A stretch of 64,000 nucleotides of DNA from Sinosporangium siamense (GTDB lineage Bacteria > Actinomycetota > Actinomycetes > Streptosporangiales > Streptosporangiaceae), in the NCBI RefSeq assembly GCF_016863435.1, contig NZ_BOOW01000050.1, positions 42,053-106,052 on the forward strand, in the 5' to 3' direction. The position numbers were made by a program, and so were the translations under genes. Of the stretch, positions 49,866-57,466 are shown in pieces. Under the pieces are notes generated by a model. The model did no database searches. It saw only the letters and a program-made list of their open reading frames with translations, and was not told the origin of the DNA. How positions within the stretch are numbered: the stretch's first letter is position 1; the number at the start of each line of letters is the position of its first letter.

Positions 49866-50519
49866 ATGCGCGTCCTCGTTGTGGAAGATCAGGCCGAGCT
49901 GGCGGATTCGGTGGCCAGGGTGCTGCGCCGAGAAGGCATGGCCGTCGACGTCAGCTACGACGGAGACGATGCGCACAAGCGCCTCTTCGTGGTCGATTAC
50001 GACGTGGTGGTCCTGGACCGGGACATCCCTGGAATGCACGGTGACGACCTCTGCGGAGAGCTCGCTTCTGGGGCCAGGCAAACGCGGGTGCTGATGCTCA
50101 CCGCCTCTGGCACGATCGCCGACCGGGTGGCCGGCTTGAGCCTTGGAGCCGACGACTACCTGCCGAAGCCCTTCGCCTTCGCCGAGCTCGTGGCCCGGAT
50201 CCGTGCCCTGGGAAGGCGGGCCCAGCCGCCTACGCCGCCCATCTTGGTCCACGGTGATCTGAGGCTCGATCCGGCCGGGCGGGTGGCGACGAGAGCCGGC
50301 ATGCGCCTGCCGTTGGCCCCCAAGGAACTGGCCGTGCTGGAGTACCTGCTCGCCGCCCGCGGTCGCGTCGTCTCGGCCGAAGAGCTGCTGGAGCGGGTGT
50401 GGGACGAGGAAGCCGACCCGTTCACCACCACCGTCAAGGCGACGATCAACCGGCTCAGGTCGAAGCTGGGGCCGCCCCCGCTGATCGAGACCATCCCTCG
50501 CGAGGGCTACCGGATCTGA
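49866..50519 (+). CDS. OmpR-family response regulator
   Basis: 217 aa. Receiver: LVVEDQAELAD, phospho-acceptor Asp 51 in VVVLDRDIPGMHG, Thr in LMLTASG and Lys in LPKPFAF. Winged-helix DNA-binding domain ending in LIETIPREGYRI. Its kinase is probably the convergent gene at 54226, beyond the exporter genes, rather than an adjacent partner. TGTGAC repeats lie in its own promoter and in that of the lipoprotein. Confidence 0.9.
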   Translation: MRVLVVEDQAELADSVARVLRREGMAVDVSYDGDDAHKRLFVVDYDVVVLDRDIPGMHGDDLCGELASGARQTRVLMLTASGTIADRVAGLSLGADDYLPKPFAFAELVARIRALGRRAQPPTPPILVHGDLRLDPAGRVATRAGMRLPLAPKELAVLEYLLAARGRVVSAEELLERVWDEEADPFTTTVKATINRLRSKLGPPPLIETIPREGYRI

Positions 50520-50543
50520 TCGTCGCAGGCTGACGGCCGGCCC

Positions 50544-50583
50544 GTCACAGCACGGTCACAAGGCGCCTGACGCCCCTGTCACC
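50544..50583 (+). promoter_or_regulatory. GTCACA direct repeats before the lipoprotein operon
   Basis: GTCACA at 50544-50549 and 50555-50560 (period 11), plus GTCACC at 50578-50583: the reverse complement of the TGTGAC boxes at 49823. Suggests the same regulator controls the lipoprotein/adaptor/ABC operon. Confidence 0.6.
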
Positions 50584-50635
50584 GCTCCTCCCGTAGACAA
50601 GTGCCGAGAAGTTCACCGGACAGGGGAAGGGCACC

Positions 50636-51136
50636 ATGCGGAAGGCACTAATGACACTGGCGGCGTTCGGGCTGATCGTCGCAGGCTGCTCGAACGGGCA
50701 GACCTCCGACGGCGCTGCCGGCGGGGACACCACCGGCGCCTCGGCCGGGCAGGCGAAGGCGGTGAAGTTCGCCGAGTGCATGCGCGGCAACGGACTCAAG
50801 GACTTCCCTGACCCGGTCGAGGGTCAGTTCAACACCAACTTCAAGCGCGGCACCGTGCTGGACCCCAATTCGCCGCAGTGGAAGACGGCCCTGGACAAGT
50901 GCAAGGATCTGCAGCCTGCCGGGTTCCTGGGCGGTGATGGTCAGGTGAGCGGCGAGCAGCAGCAGAAGATGATCAAGTATGCCGAGTGCATGCGGAAGAA
51001 CGGCGTCCCGGATTTCCCCGACCCGTCGGGCGGCGCCATGCTGAGCGGGGACGCGGACCCGAACTCGCGAGAGTACAAGGCCGCGGCAGAGGCTTGCCGC
51101 GAGTTCAACCCCGGCGGGATGATTGGCGGTCAGTGA
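50636..51136 (+). CDS. Small lipoprotein with two CMRxNG-FPDP repeats
   Basis: 166 aa. The signal peptide ends in the lipobox LIVAGC (Cys 18). The mature part holds a tandem duplication: AECMRGNGLKDFPDP (Cys 48) and AECMRKNGVPDFPDP (about residue 118), each followed by a spaced second Cys (DKCKDLQ, EACREFN). The four Cys may pair. The pattern matches that of the lipoprotein at 26717. TGATG overlap with the adaptor gene. Function unknown; probably partner, cargo or sensor of the exporter. Confidence 0.75.
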   Translation: MRKALMTLAAFGLIVAGCSNGQTSDGAAGGDTTGASAGQAKAVKFAECMRGNGLKDFPDPVEGQFNTNFKRGTVLDPNSPQWKTALDKCKDLQPAGFLGGDGQVSGEQQQKMIKYAECMRKNGVPDFPDPSGGAMLSGDADPNSREYKAAAEACREFNPGGMIGGQ

Positions 51137-52191
51137 TGCGGAGATTCCGGGTCATCGCAGGCCTGGCGGCCGGCGCCGCCATTGTCGCCGCAGGGGTGAT
51201 CTTCGTGACATCTCCCGGTGGCACCACGCCGAGCGCGCAGTCCCGCCCACCGGAGACGGCGACGGTGACGAAGGGGCAGCTTGATTCCCAGATCACCGAC
51301 GACGGGACGCTCGGATATCGCAAACGCCCTGACGGCTCGCCGTACGCCGCGGTCAACCAGGCCCGCGGGATCTACACCCAGTTACCGCAGGAAGGTGACA
51401 AGGTCGACTGCGGAGGCACGTTCTACCGCGTCGACAACCGTCCGGTGCTGCTGCTGTGCGGGGACACGCCGGCCTACCGCGACTTGTCGATCGGTGCGGA
51501 GGGCAAGGATGTCCGGCAGCTCAACCAGAACCTGAAGGTGAAGGGAGACCGGTTCACCGCGAAGACGGCGCAGGCGCTGCGGAAGCTGCAGAAGAAGCGA
51601 GGGATGCCGGTGACCGGCAAGCTCCCCCTGGGCGATGCGATCTTCATGCCCGTCTCCATCAGGGTTATCGGGGTCGCCGGAAGGCTCGGCACCGCCGCCC
51701 GCGCCGGCGCTGAGGTCGTGCAGGCGTCGCTGGCGGAGCGCCAGGTGAGTGTCGATCTCAATGCCGCCCAGCAGAGCCTGGTCGAGGAGGGGAACCGCGT
51801 TCAGATCACCCTGCCGGACAACAAGACGACCTTGGGCAAGGTCATCCGGGTGGGCGCGGTCGCCAGGCGAGGAGAGGGCGCCGGGGCCGGAACCACCGAC
51901 ACCACGATCCCGGTCCTCATCGACTTGGACCGGCCGCAGGACGTGCAGAAGCTGGACAACGCCCCCGTCCGGGTCGAGATCACGGTCGGCGGGGTGAAGG
52001 ACGCACTGATCGTGCCGGTGACCTCGGTGATCGGCAGGGCCGCCGGCGGGTTCGCAGTGGAGCGGGTGCGCGCCGACGGGCGGCGGGAGATCGTCCCCGT
52101 GGAGCTCGGCTTGTTCGACAACGTCAGCGGGCGTGTCCAGGTCACGGGGGCTCTCGCCGAGGGCGACAGAGTGGTGGTGCCGTCGATATGA
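51136..52191 (+). CDS. HlyD-like adaptor with peptidoglycan-binding segment
   Basis: 351 aa from ATG 51136 (overlaps the lipoprotein stop). One N-terminal membrane anchor (VIAGLAAGAAIVAAGVIFV), first barrel strand (TKGQLDSQITDDGTLGY), a PG_binding-like unit (LSIGAEGKDVRQLNQNLK, LRKLQKKRGMPVTGKLP) and C-terminal barrel ending in [14 protein letters not shown]. It is about half the size of the paralogue at 24718 because the coiled-coil insert is absent. Confidence 0.83.
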   Translation: MRRFRVIAGLAAGAAIVAAGVIFVTSPGGTTPSAQSRPPETATVTKGQLDSQITDDGTLGYRKRPDGSPYAAVNQARGIYTQLPQEGDKVDCGGTFYRVDNRPVLLLCGDTPAYRDLSIGAEGKDVRQLNQNLKVKGDRFTAKTAQALRKLQKKRGMPVTGKLPLGDAIFMPVSIRVIGVAGRLGTAARAGAEVVQASLAERQVSVDLNAAQQSLVEEGNRVQITLPDNKTTLGKVIRVGAVARRGEGAGAGTTDTTIPVLIDLDRPQDVQKLDNAPVRVEITVGGVKDALIVPVTSVIGRAAGGFAVERVRADGRREIVPVELGLFDNVSGRVQVTGALAEGDRVVVPSI

Positions 52192-52967
52192 AGCGCTCTG
52201 CCTATTCCCCTGAGCGAAAGCTCGCCTTGGCATCGAGTCAGGACAAGGTTCTGGAGCTTGAGGAGGTCACCAAGGTCTACGGTGAGCAGCCGCCGGTGCC
52301 CGCACTGCGGGGGGTAAGTTTCACTGTGCGCCGCGGCGAGCTGACGGCGATCGTGGGCCCGTCCGGCTCGGGCAAGTCCACGCTGCTCCATGTGATGGGG
52401 ACGCTGGAGCGGCCCAGCGGCGGCACCGTGCGGATCGACGGCGTCGATGTGGCCGGACTGACCGACACGGAACTGTCCCTCCTGCGAGCTCACCGCATCG
52501 GCTTCGTCTTCCAGCAGTTCTTCCTCGCCGAGTACGCCACCGTGGTGGAGAACGTCGCCGACGGCCTGCTCTACACCGGAGCCGACCTGTCCGAGCGCCG
52601 CGCGCGTGCCGAGGAGGCGCTCAGGCGGGTCGGCCTGGCGCACAGGGCAGGGTTCCGGCCGCCCAAGCTCTCCGGCGGTGAACGGCAGCGGGTGGCCATC
52701 GCCCGCGCCTTGATCGGCCGGCCGGCGATCGTCCTTGCCGACGAGCCGACCGGCAACCTGGACAGCGTCACCGGCGCGTCGATCGTGGAGCTCCTCCACG
52801 AGCTGCATGCCGACGGGGCGACGATCATAGTGGTCACGCACGATGCGGAGCTCGCCGCTGCCCTGCCGCGCCAGATCCGGATGCTCGACGGCCAGGTGGT
52901 CTACGACTCGGCTGCGACGCGGCGACAGGACGCGGTGGGGCAGCACGAGGAGGGCGGGGTCGGATGA
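52188..52967 (+). CDS. LolD/MacB-type ABC transporter ATPase
   Basis: 259 aa. Walker [12 protein letters not shown]-loop [12 protein letters not shown], signature [15 protein letters not shown], Walker [14 protein letters not shown]-loop VVTHDAE. Overlaps both neighbours by 4 bases. Pairs with the permease at 52964. Confidence 0.92.
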   Translation: MKRSAYSPERKLALASSQDKVLELEEVTKVYGEQPPVPALRGVSFTVRRGELTAIVGPSGSGKSTLLHVMGTLERPSGGTVRIDGVDVAGLTDTELSLLRAHRIGFVFQQFFLAEYATVVENVADGLLYTGADLSERRARAEEALRRVGLAHRAGFRPPKLSGGERQRVAIARALIGRPAIVLADEPTGNLDSVTGASIVELLHELHADGATIIVVTHDAELAAALPRQIRMLDGQVVYDSAATRRQDAVGQHEEGGVG

Positions 52968-54214
52968 GTACGGCAACGCATGAGCGCGCCGGCGTAGGAC
53001 GCAGGGTCCGGCTGTCCTTCTGGGACAGCGCAAGGGTCGCGAGTGTGGGGCTGCGCACGCGGCCGCTGCGTGCCACCCTGTCGGCGCTGGGGATCGCCAT
53101 CGGCACGGCCGCCATCGTCGGAGTTCTGGGCCTGTCCTCATCCTCGCAGGCGGGGCTCCTCGCGGAGATCGACAGGCTCGGGACCAACCTGCTCAAGGCC
53201 GAGGCCGGTCGGACCTTCGGCGGCCAGACCGCGAATCTCCCGATCGAGGCCCCCGCGCGGGTGTCGCACATCCCCAACGCCGAGCAGGTGGGGCACGCGG
53301 GGTTGATCAAGGACGCGAAGGTATACCGGAGTCCCATGGTCCCTCAGGCGAATACGGGGGCCCTGCAGATTCGGGCGGTCAGCCTGAACCTGCCCTCGGT
53401 CCTGACCATCGGCGTGGATCGGGGGAGCTGGCTGAACGCCGGCACCTCTGAGGGCCCCGTCGCGGTGCTGGGCTCGGTGGCGGCGCAGCGGCTGGGGATC
53501 GACCGCGTCCATCCCGGCCTGCGCATCTGGGCCGGCGGTCAGTGGTTCCACATCGCGGGCATCCTGAAGCCGGCCACGCTGGCCCCGGAGATCGACGCGA
53601 GCGTGCTGATCGGCTACGAGGCGGCCGGCAAGTATCTGGGGCATGTGGGCGTCTCGCGCGGTGAGGCTACGCATGGCCCGCCCACCACGCTTTATGTGCG
53701 CGCGGCCACCGATCACGTCGAGGAGGTACAGGCCGCGCTGGCACGGACCGCCAATCCCCAGGCCGCCAACGAGGTGAACGTCAGCCAGCCGTCCGACGCG
53801 CTGACTGCCCGGGCCGCGGCCGAAGGGGCATTCAACAGCCTTTTCCTCGGCCTCGGCGCCGTGGCACTGGTGGTGGGCGCCGTCGGCGTCGCCAACATCA
53901 TGATCATCTCAGTGCTCGAACGCCGCTCCGAGATCGGCCTGCGCCGCGCTCTCGGCGCCACGAAGGGGCAGATCCGCATGCAGTTCCTCGGCGAAGCGCT
54001 TCTGCTCGCGGCGCTCGGCGGCGTCGCCGGCGTGGGCGCCGGAGCGCTGGCCACCGCGGTGTACGCGGCAGGCAAGGGCTGGGCCGTCGTCGTCCCCGCG
54101 GAGGCATGGGCGGGGGGTATCGCCGCCGCGCTGCTGATCGGTGCGGTCTCCGGGCTGCTGCCGGCCCTCCGCGCGGCCCGGATGTCGCCGACCGCCGCGC
54201 TCCGCTCGGTGTGA
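52964..54214 (+). CDS. MacB/FtsX-type ABC transporter permease
   Basis: 416 aa. N-terminal segment around LRATLSALGIAIGTAAIVGV, extracytoplasmic domain, then three C-terminal segments with EIGLRRALGATKGQIRMQFL and PALRAARMSPTAALRSV. It is the counterpart of the permease at 22867. With the adaptor and lipoprotein it probably exports or protects against an envelope-active compound, such as the peptide made by the downstream NRPS genes (inference). Confidence 0.9.
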   Translation: MSTATHERAGVGRRVRLSFWDSARVASVGLRTRPLRATLSALGIAIGTAAIVGVLGLSSSSQAGLLAEIDRLGTNLLKAEAGRTFGGQTANLPIEAPARVSHIPNAEQVGHAGLIKDAKVYRSPMVPQANTGALQIRAVSLNLPSVLTIGVDRGSWLNAGTSEGPVAVLGSVAAQRLGIDRVHPGLRIWAGGQWFHIAGILKPATLAPEIDASVLIGYEAAGKYLGHVGVSRGEATHGPPTTLYVRAATDHVEEVQAALARTANPQAANEVNVSQPSDALTARAAAEGAFNSLFLGLGAVALVVGAVGVANIMIISVLERRSEIGLRRALGATKGQIRMQFLGEALLLAALGGVAGVGAGALATAVYAAGKGWAVVVPAEAWAGGIAAALLIGAVSGLLPALRAARMSPTAALRSV

Positions 54215-54225
54215 CCGGCAGGTCC

Positions 54226-55410
54226 TTAAGGATCGATCCTGCACGGCGGGCTGATCGCGGGAGGGAAGGCGACACGCATCGACAACCCGCCATCGGGCCG
54301 GGCCTGCGCGGTGAGCACGGCGTCGTGTGCGGCGGCGATAGCGCGGACGATGGACAGGCCCAGCCCGTGGTGGCCGTTGCTGCGGACGGTGCGATCCAGC
54401 CGCTGGAAGGGCTCGAGCAGGCGTTCCAGCTGGTCGGGCGGGATCACCGGCCCGGTGTTCAGCACCGAGACGACGGCCCAGCCGTCCACCACACCGGTCA
54501 TCACCTCGACCCGGCCGCCGGGGACGTTGTAGCGCACCGCATTGTCGACCAGGTTGGCCACGAGGCGTTCGACCAGCGCCGGGTCTCCTGAAGCCAGGGC
54601 GGGCGACAGATCAGACAGGAGCCGCAAGTCGCCGGCGGAGGTCACGCCTACCACCCGGTCGGCGATCGCGGCCAGATCGACGGACTGCCGGTAGGCGAGC
54701 CCGCCCTCGCTCTCGGCCAGGGTGAGCAGCGACTCCAGCAGGCGCCCCTGCTGCTCGCTGATGGCCAGCAACCTGCCCATGGTGGAACGCAGCGAGCCGG
54801 CGTCGGCCTCGGAGTCGAGCATGGCCTCTTCCAGAAGCGCGTGTTCCACGGTGAGCGGCGTGCGCAGCTCGTGTGCCGCGTTGGCGACGAAATGCCGGCG
54901 CGCGTCCAGCGCGGCGTGCAGCCTGCTGAGCAACCCGTCGACGGTGTCGGCGAGATTCCGCAGCTCGTCCTGGGGGCCCTGAAGGGCGAGCCGTTCGTGG
55001 ATGTTCCGCGCGGAGATCCGCCTGATCGTGTCGTTCATCGTCCGGAGCGGCCGCAGGATCCGTCCGGAGACCAGCCAGCCGACCGCGAACGAGATGATCG
55101 TCATGATGGCGAGCGCGATCACCGACTGGATCAGCAGGTCCTGGATGAGGGCCTCGTTCTGCCGCTGGATGTATTCGCGGGAATGCTCGGCGACGCTGAG
55201 ATCCGGGGCGAGCACTTGCTGCCCGGGCTCCAGGATGCCGTAGCGCAGCGCCTCGGCGTTGCGCCGGGAATTCCAGACCAGCAGAAAGGTGATGGCCAGC
55301 AGCACCGCGCCCGACGCGGCGAACAGCACTCCGTACAGGAGGGTCAGACGCAGCCGGACCGTCCGGGGGGAGGTGATGAACCGCAGGGAAGCCAGCATCT
55401 CCCCCATCAT
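54226..55410 (-). CDS. Sensor histidine kinase
   Basis: 394 aa from ATG 55410 (ATGs at 55407 and 55398 are close alternatives). Two membrane segments (LYGVLFAASGAVLLAITFLL; LIQSVIALAIMTIISFAVGW), HAMP (GRILRPLRTMNDTIRRIS), H box FVANAAHELRTPL with His 180, N box NLVDNAVRYN, and a C-terminal HHGLGLSIVRAI G2 box. G1 is divergent (NTGPVIPP). It is convergent to the exporter operon and 3.7 kb from the response regulator. Likely partner of the regulator at 49866. Confidence 0.88.
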   Translation of the reverse strand: MMGEMLASLRFITSPRTVRLRLTLLYGVLFAASGAVLLAITFLLVWNSRRNAEALRYGILEPGQQVLAPDLSVAEHSREYIQRQNEALIQDLLIQSVIALAIMTIISFAVGWLVSGRILRPLRTMNDTIRRISARNIHERLALQGPQDELRNLADTVDGLLSRLHAALDARRHFVANAAHELRTPLTVEHALLEEAMLDSEADAGSLRSTMGRLLAISEQQGRLLESLLTLAESEGGLAYRQSVDLAAIADRVVGVTSAGDLRLLSDLSPALASGDPALVERLVANLVDNAVRYNVPGGRVEVMTGVVDGWAVVSVLNTGPVIPPDQLERLLEPFQRLDRTVRSNGHHGLGLSIVRAIAAAHDAVLTAQARPDGGLSMRVAFPPAISPPCRIDP

Positions 55411-55543
55411 AGGGCGGCACCTGCCCGCGCCGTCCTCGCGAAGGCGGTGTCCAAGTGAAGCTCGCGTGCGGTTGGACCGCTCGTGGACAGAATGCGGTGC
55501 CGTACACGATGGATGGTGCGACGTAACCGGCCCTGGGGGAGAC

Positions 55544-57466
55544 ATGGGACAGGTCATGATGACGGCGGGACCAGGGGGGGTGATGGTGCGTGGCGGCGAC
55601 GACGCGGGAAGCGCCCGGATTCGCCCCGGGACGGCACGCCGGACGCTTGCCTACCTGCGGCCGTACGGCGGGGCGATAGCCGCCTTCGGCCTCGTCGCCG
55701 CGGTAGAAGCGGTGATCATCGTCGCGACGCCGTTGCTGCTGAAGGCGATCGTCGACGACGGGATCTTGAAGAACGACCTGGTGACGGTGGCCCGGCTGGC
55801 CGGCGTGGTCGCCGGGCTCGCTCTGATCGAGGGGCTGGCGCAGCTCGTGCTGAGCCGGATCTCCGGTTGGATCGGCCAGGGGGTCAGCCGTGACCTGCGG
55901 GTTCAGGCCCACGACCACGTGCAGCGGCTGCCGCTGGCATTCTTCACCCGCACCCAGACCGGGGTCTTGTCCAGCCGGATGCACACCGACATCGTCGTCG
56001 CCCAGCACGCGTTCACCCAGGTGCTCATGTCGGCGTCCGCCGCGGTCACGGTCGTGCTCGTGGTGGCCGAGCTGTTCTACCTGTCATGGCTGGTCGCGGT
56101 CGCCGCCCTGCTGCTCATTCCGATCTTCCTGGTGCCGTGGGTCTACGTGGGCCGGCGGCTGCAACGCCATCAGCGTCGGCAGATGGAGCTTCAGAGCGGC
56201 CTCGCCGGGCTCATCCACGAGCGGTTCAACGTGCAGGGTGCGATGCTCACCAAGCTCTTCGGCCGGCCCGCCGAGGAGCTGGCCGATTATGCGGACCGGG
56301 CCGAGCGGATCCGCCGGATCGGCGTGACCGTCACGGTGTACGGCCGCCTCGCGTTCATCATCATGGCGCTGCTGGCGTCGCTCGCCACCGCGGTCGTCTA
56401 TGGCGTCGGCGGCGGGCTGGTGCTGGACGGGGCCTTCCAGCTCGGCACCCTGGTGGCGCTCGCCATCCTGCTGGGCCGGCTCTTCGGCCCCATCACCCAG
56501 CTCTCCGGCATGCAGGCAGGCGCGCTGAACGTGCTGGTCAGCTTCGACCGGGTGTTCGAGCTGCTCGACCTGAAGCCGTTGATCACCGAACGCCCCGGGG
56601 CGGTCGCGCTGCCGTCCTCCGGCGCGGCGCCGGACATCGAGTTCACGGGTGTGCGGTTCCGCTACCCTCGCGCCGACGAGATCTCCCTGGAGTCGCTCGA
56701 AGCGAACGCACATGCCGTTGCCGAGCGCGAAGACGAAAGCCCCGAGGTGCTGCGCGGGGTCGACTTCCGGATTCCGTCCGGTACGGTCACCGCCCTGGTC
56801 GGTCCCTCCGGAGCGGGCAAGACCACGCTGGCGCACCTGGTGTCCCGGTTGTACGACCCTACGTCGGGTGCCGTTCGCCTCGGCGGCCACGACATCCGTG
56901 ACCTGACCTTCGAATCGCTGCGCCGGACGGTCGGCGTGGTCTCGCAGGACTCCTACCTGTTCCACGACACCATCCGGGAGAACCTCCGCTATGCCAGGCC
57001 GGAAGCCACTGAGGAGGAACTGATCGAGGCGTGCGAGCGCGCGCAGATCTGGGATGTGATCAAGTCTCTGCCGCGCGGGCTGGACACGGTGGCCGGTGAC
57101 CGCGGATACCGCATGTCGGGCGGGGAGAAGCAGCGGCTGGCCATCGCCCGGCTGCTGCTCAAGTCACCGTCGGTGGTCGTCCTCGACGAGGCCACCGCGC
57201 ATCTGGACTCGGAGTCCGAGGCGGCGGTCCAGCGTGCCCTGGTGGCCGCCCTGCAAAGCCGTACCGCGCTGGTGATCGCGCATCGGCTCTCCACCGTCCG
57301 CGAGGCCGACCAGATCCTCGTCATCGACGACGGCGGGGTCCGCGAGCGGGGCACGCATGAGGAACTACTCAGGGCCGGTGGCCTCTACGCCGGGCTGTAC
57401 CACACCCAGCTGAACGGGAACGGGGCGGCGAGACACCAGGCGGTGGCATTGGAGGAGAGACGATGA
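55544..57466 (+). CDS. ABC exporter, fused membrane-ATPase (MdlB/LmrA type)
   Basis: 640 aa from ATG 55544 with GGGGGAG upstream. Six membrane segments in the N-terminal 330 residues (first GAIAAFGLVAAVEAVIIVAT), then a nucleotide-binding domain: Walker A LVGPSGAGKTT, Q-loop VVSQDSYLFHDT, signature MSGGEKQRLAIARLL, Walker B VVVLDEATAHLD, H-loop IAHRLSTV. Half-transporter that would act as a dimer. Its stop overlaps the NRPS ATG (57463-57466), which ties it to export of the NRPS product. Confidence 0.92.
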   Translation: MGQVMMTAGPGGVMVRGGDDAGSARIRPGTARRTLAYLRPYGGAIAAFGLVAAVEAVIIVATPLLLKAIVDDGILKNDLVTVARLAGVVAGLALIEGLAQLVLSRISGWIGQGVSRDLRVQAHDHVQRLPLAFFTRTQTGVLSSRMHTDIVVAQHAFTQVLMSASAAVTVVLVVAELFYLSWLVAVAALLLIPIFLVPWVYVGRRLQRHQRRQMELQSGLAGLIHERFNVQGAMLTKLFGRPAEELADYADRAERIRRIGVTVTVYGRLAFIIMALLASLATAVVYGVGGGLVLDGAFQLGTLVALAILLGRLFGPITQLSGMQAGALNVLVSFDRVFELLDLKPLITERPGAVALPSSGAAPDIEFTGVRFRYPRADEISLESLEANAHAVAEREDESPEVLRGVDFRIPSGTVTALVGPSGAGKTTLAHLVSRLYDPTSGAVRLGGHDIRDLTFESLRRTVGVVSQDSYLFHDTIRENLRYARPEATEEELIEACERAQIWDVIKSLPRGLDTVAGDRGYRMSGGEKQRLAIARLLLKSPSVVVLDEATAHLDSESEAAVQRALVAALQSRTALVIAHRLSTVREADQILVIDDGGVRERGTHEELLRAGGLYAGLYHTQLNGNGAARHQAVALEERR

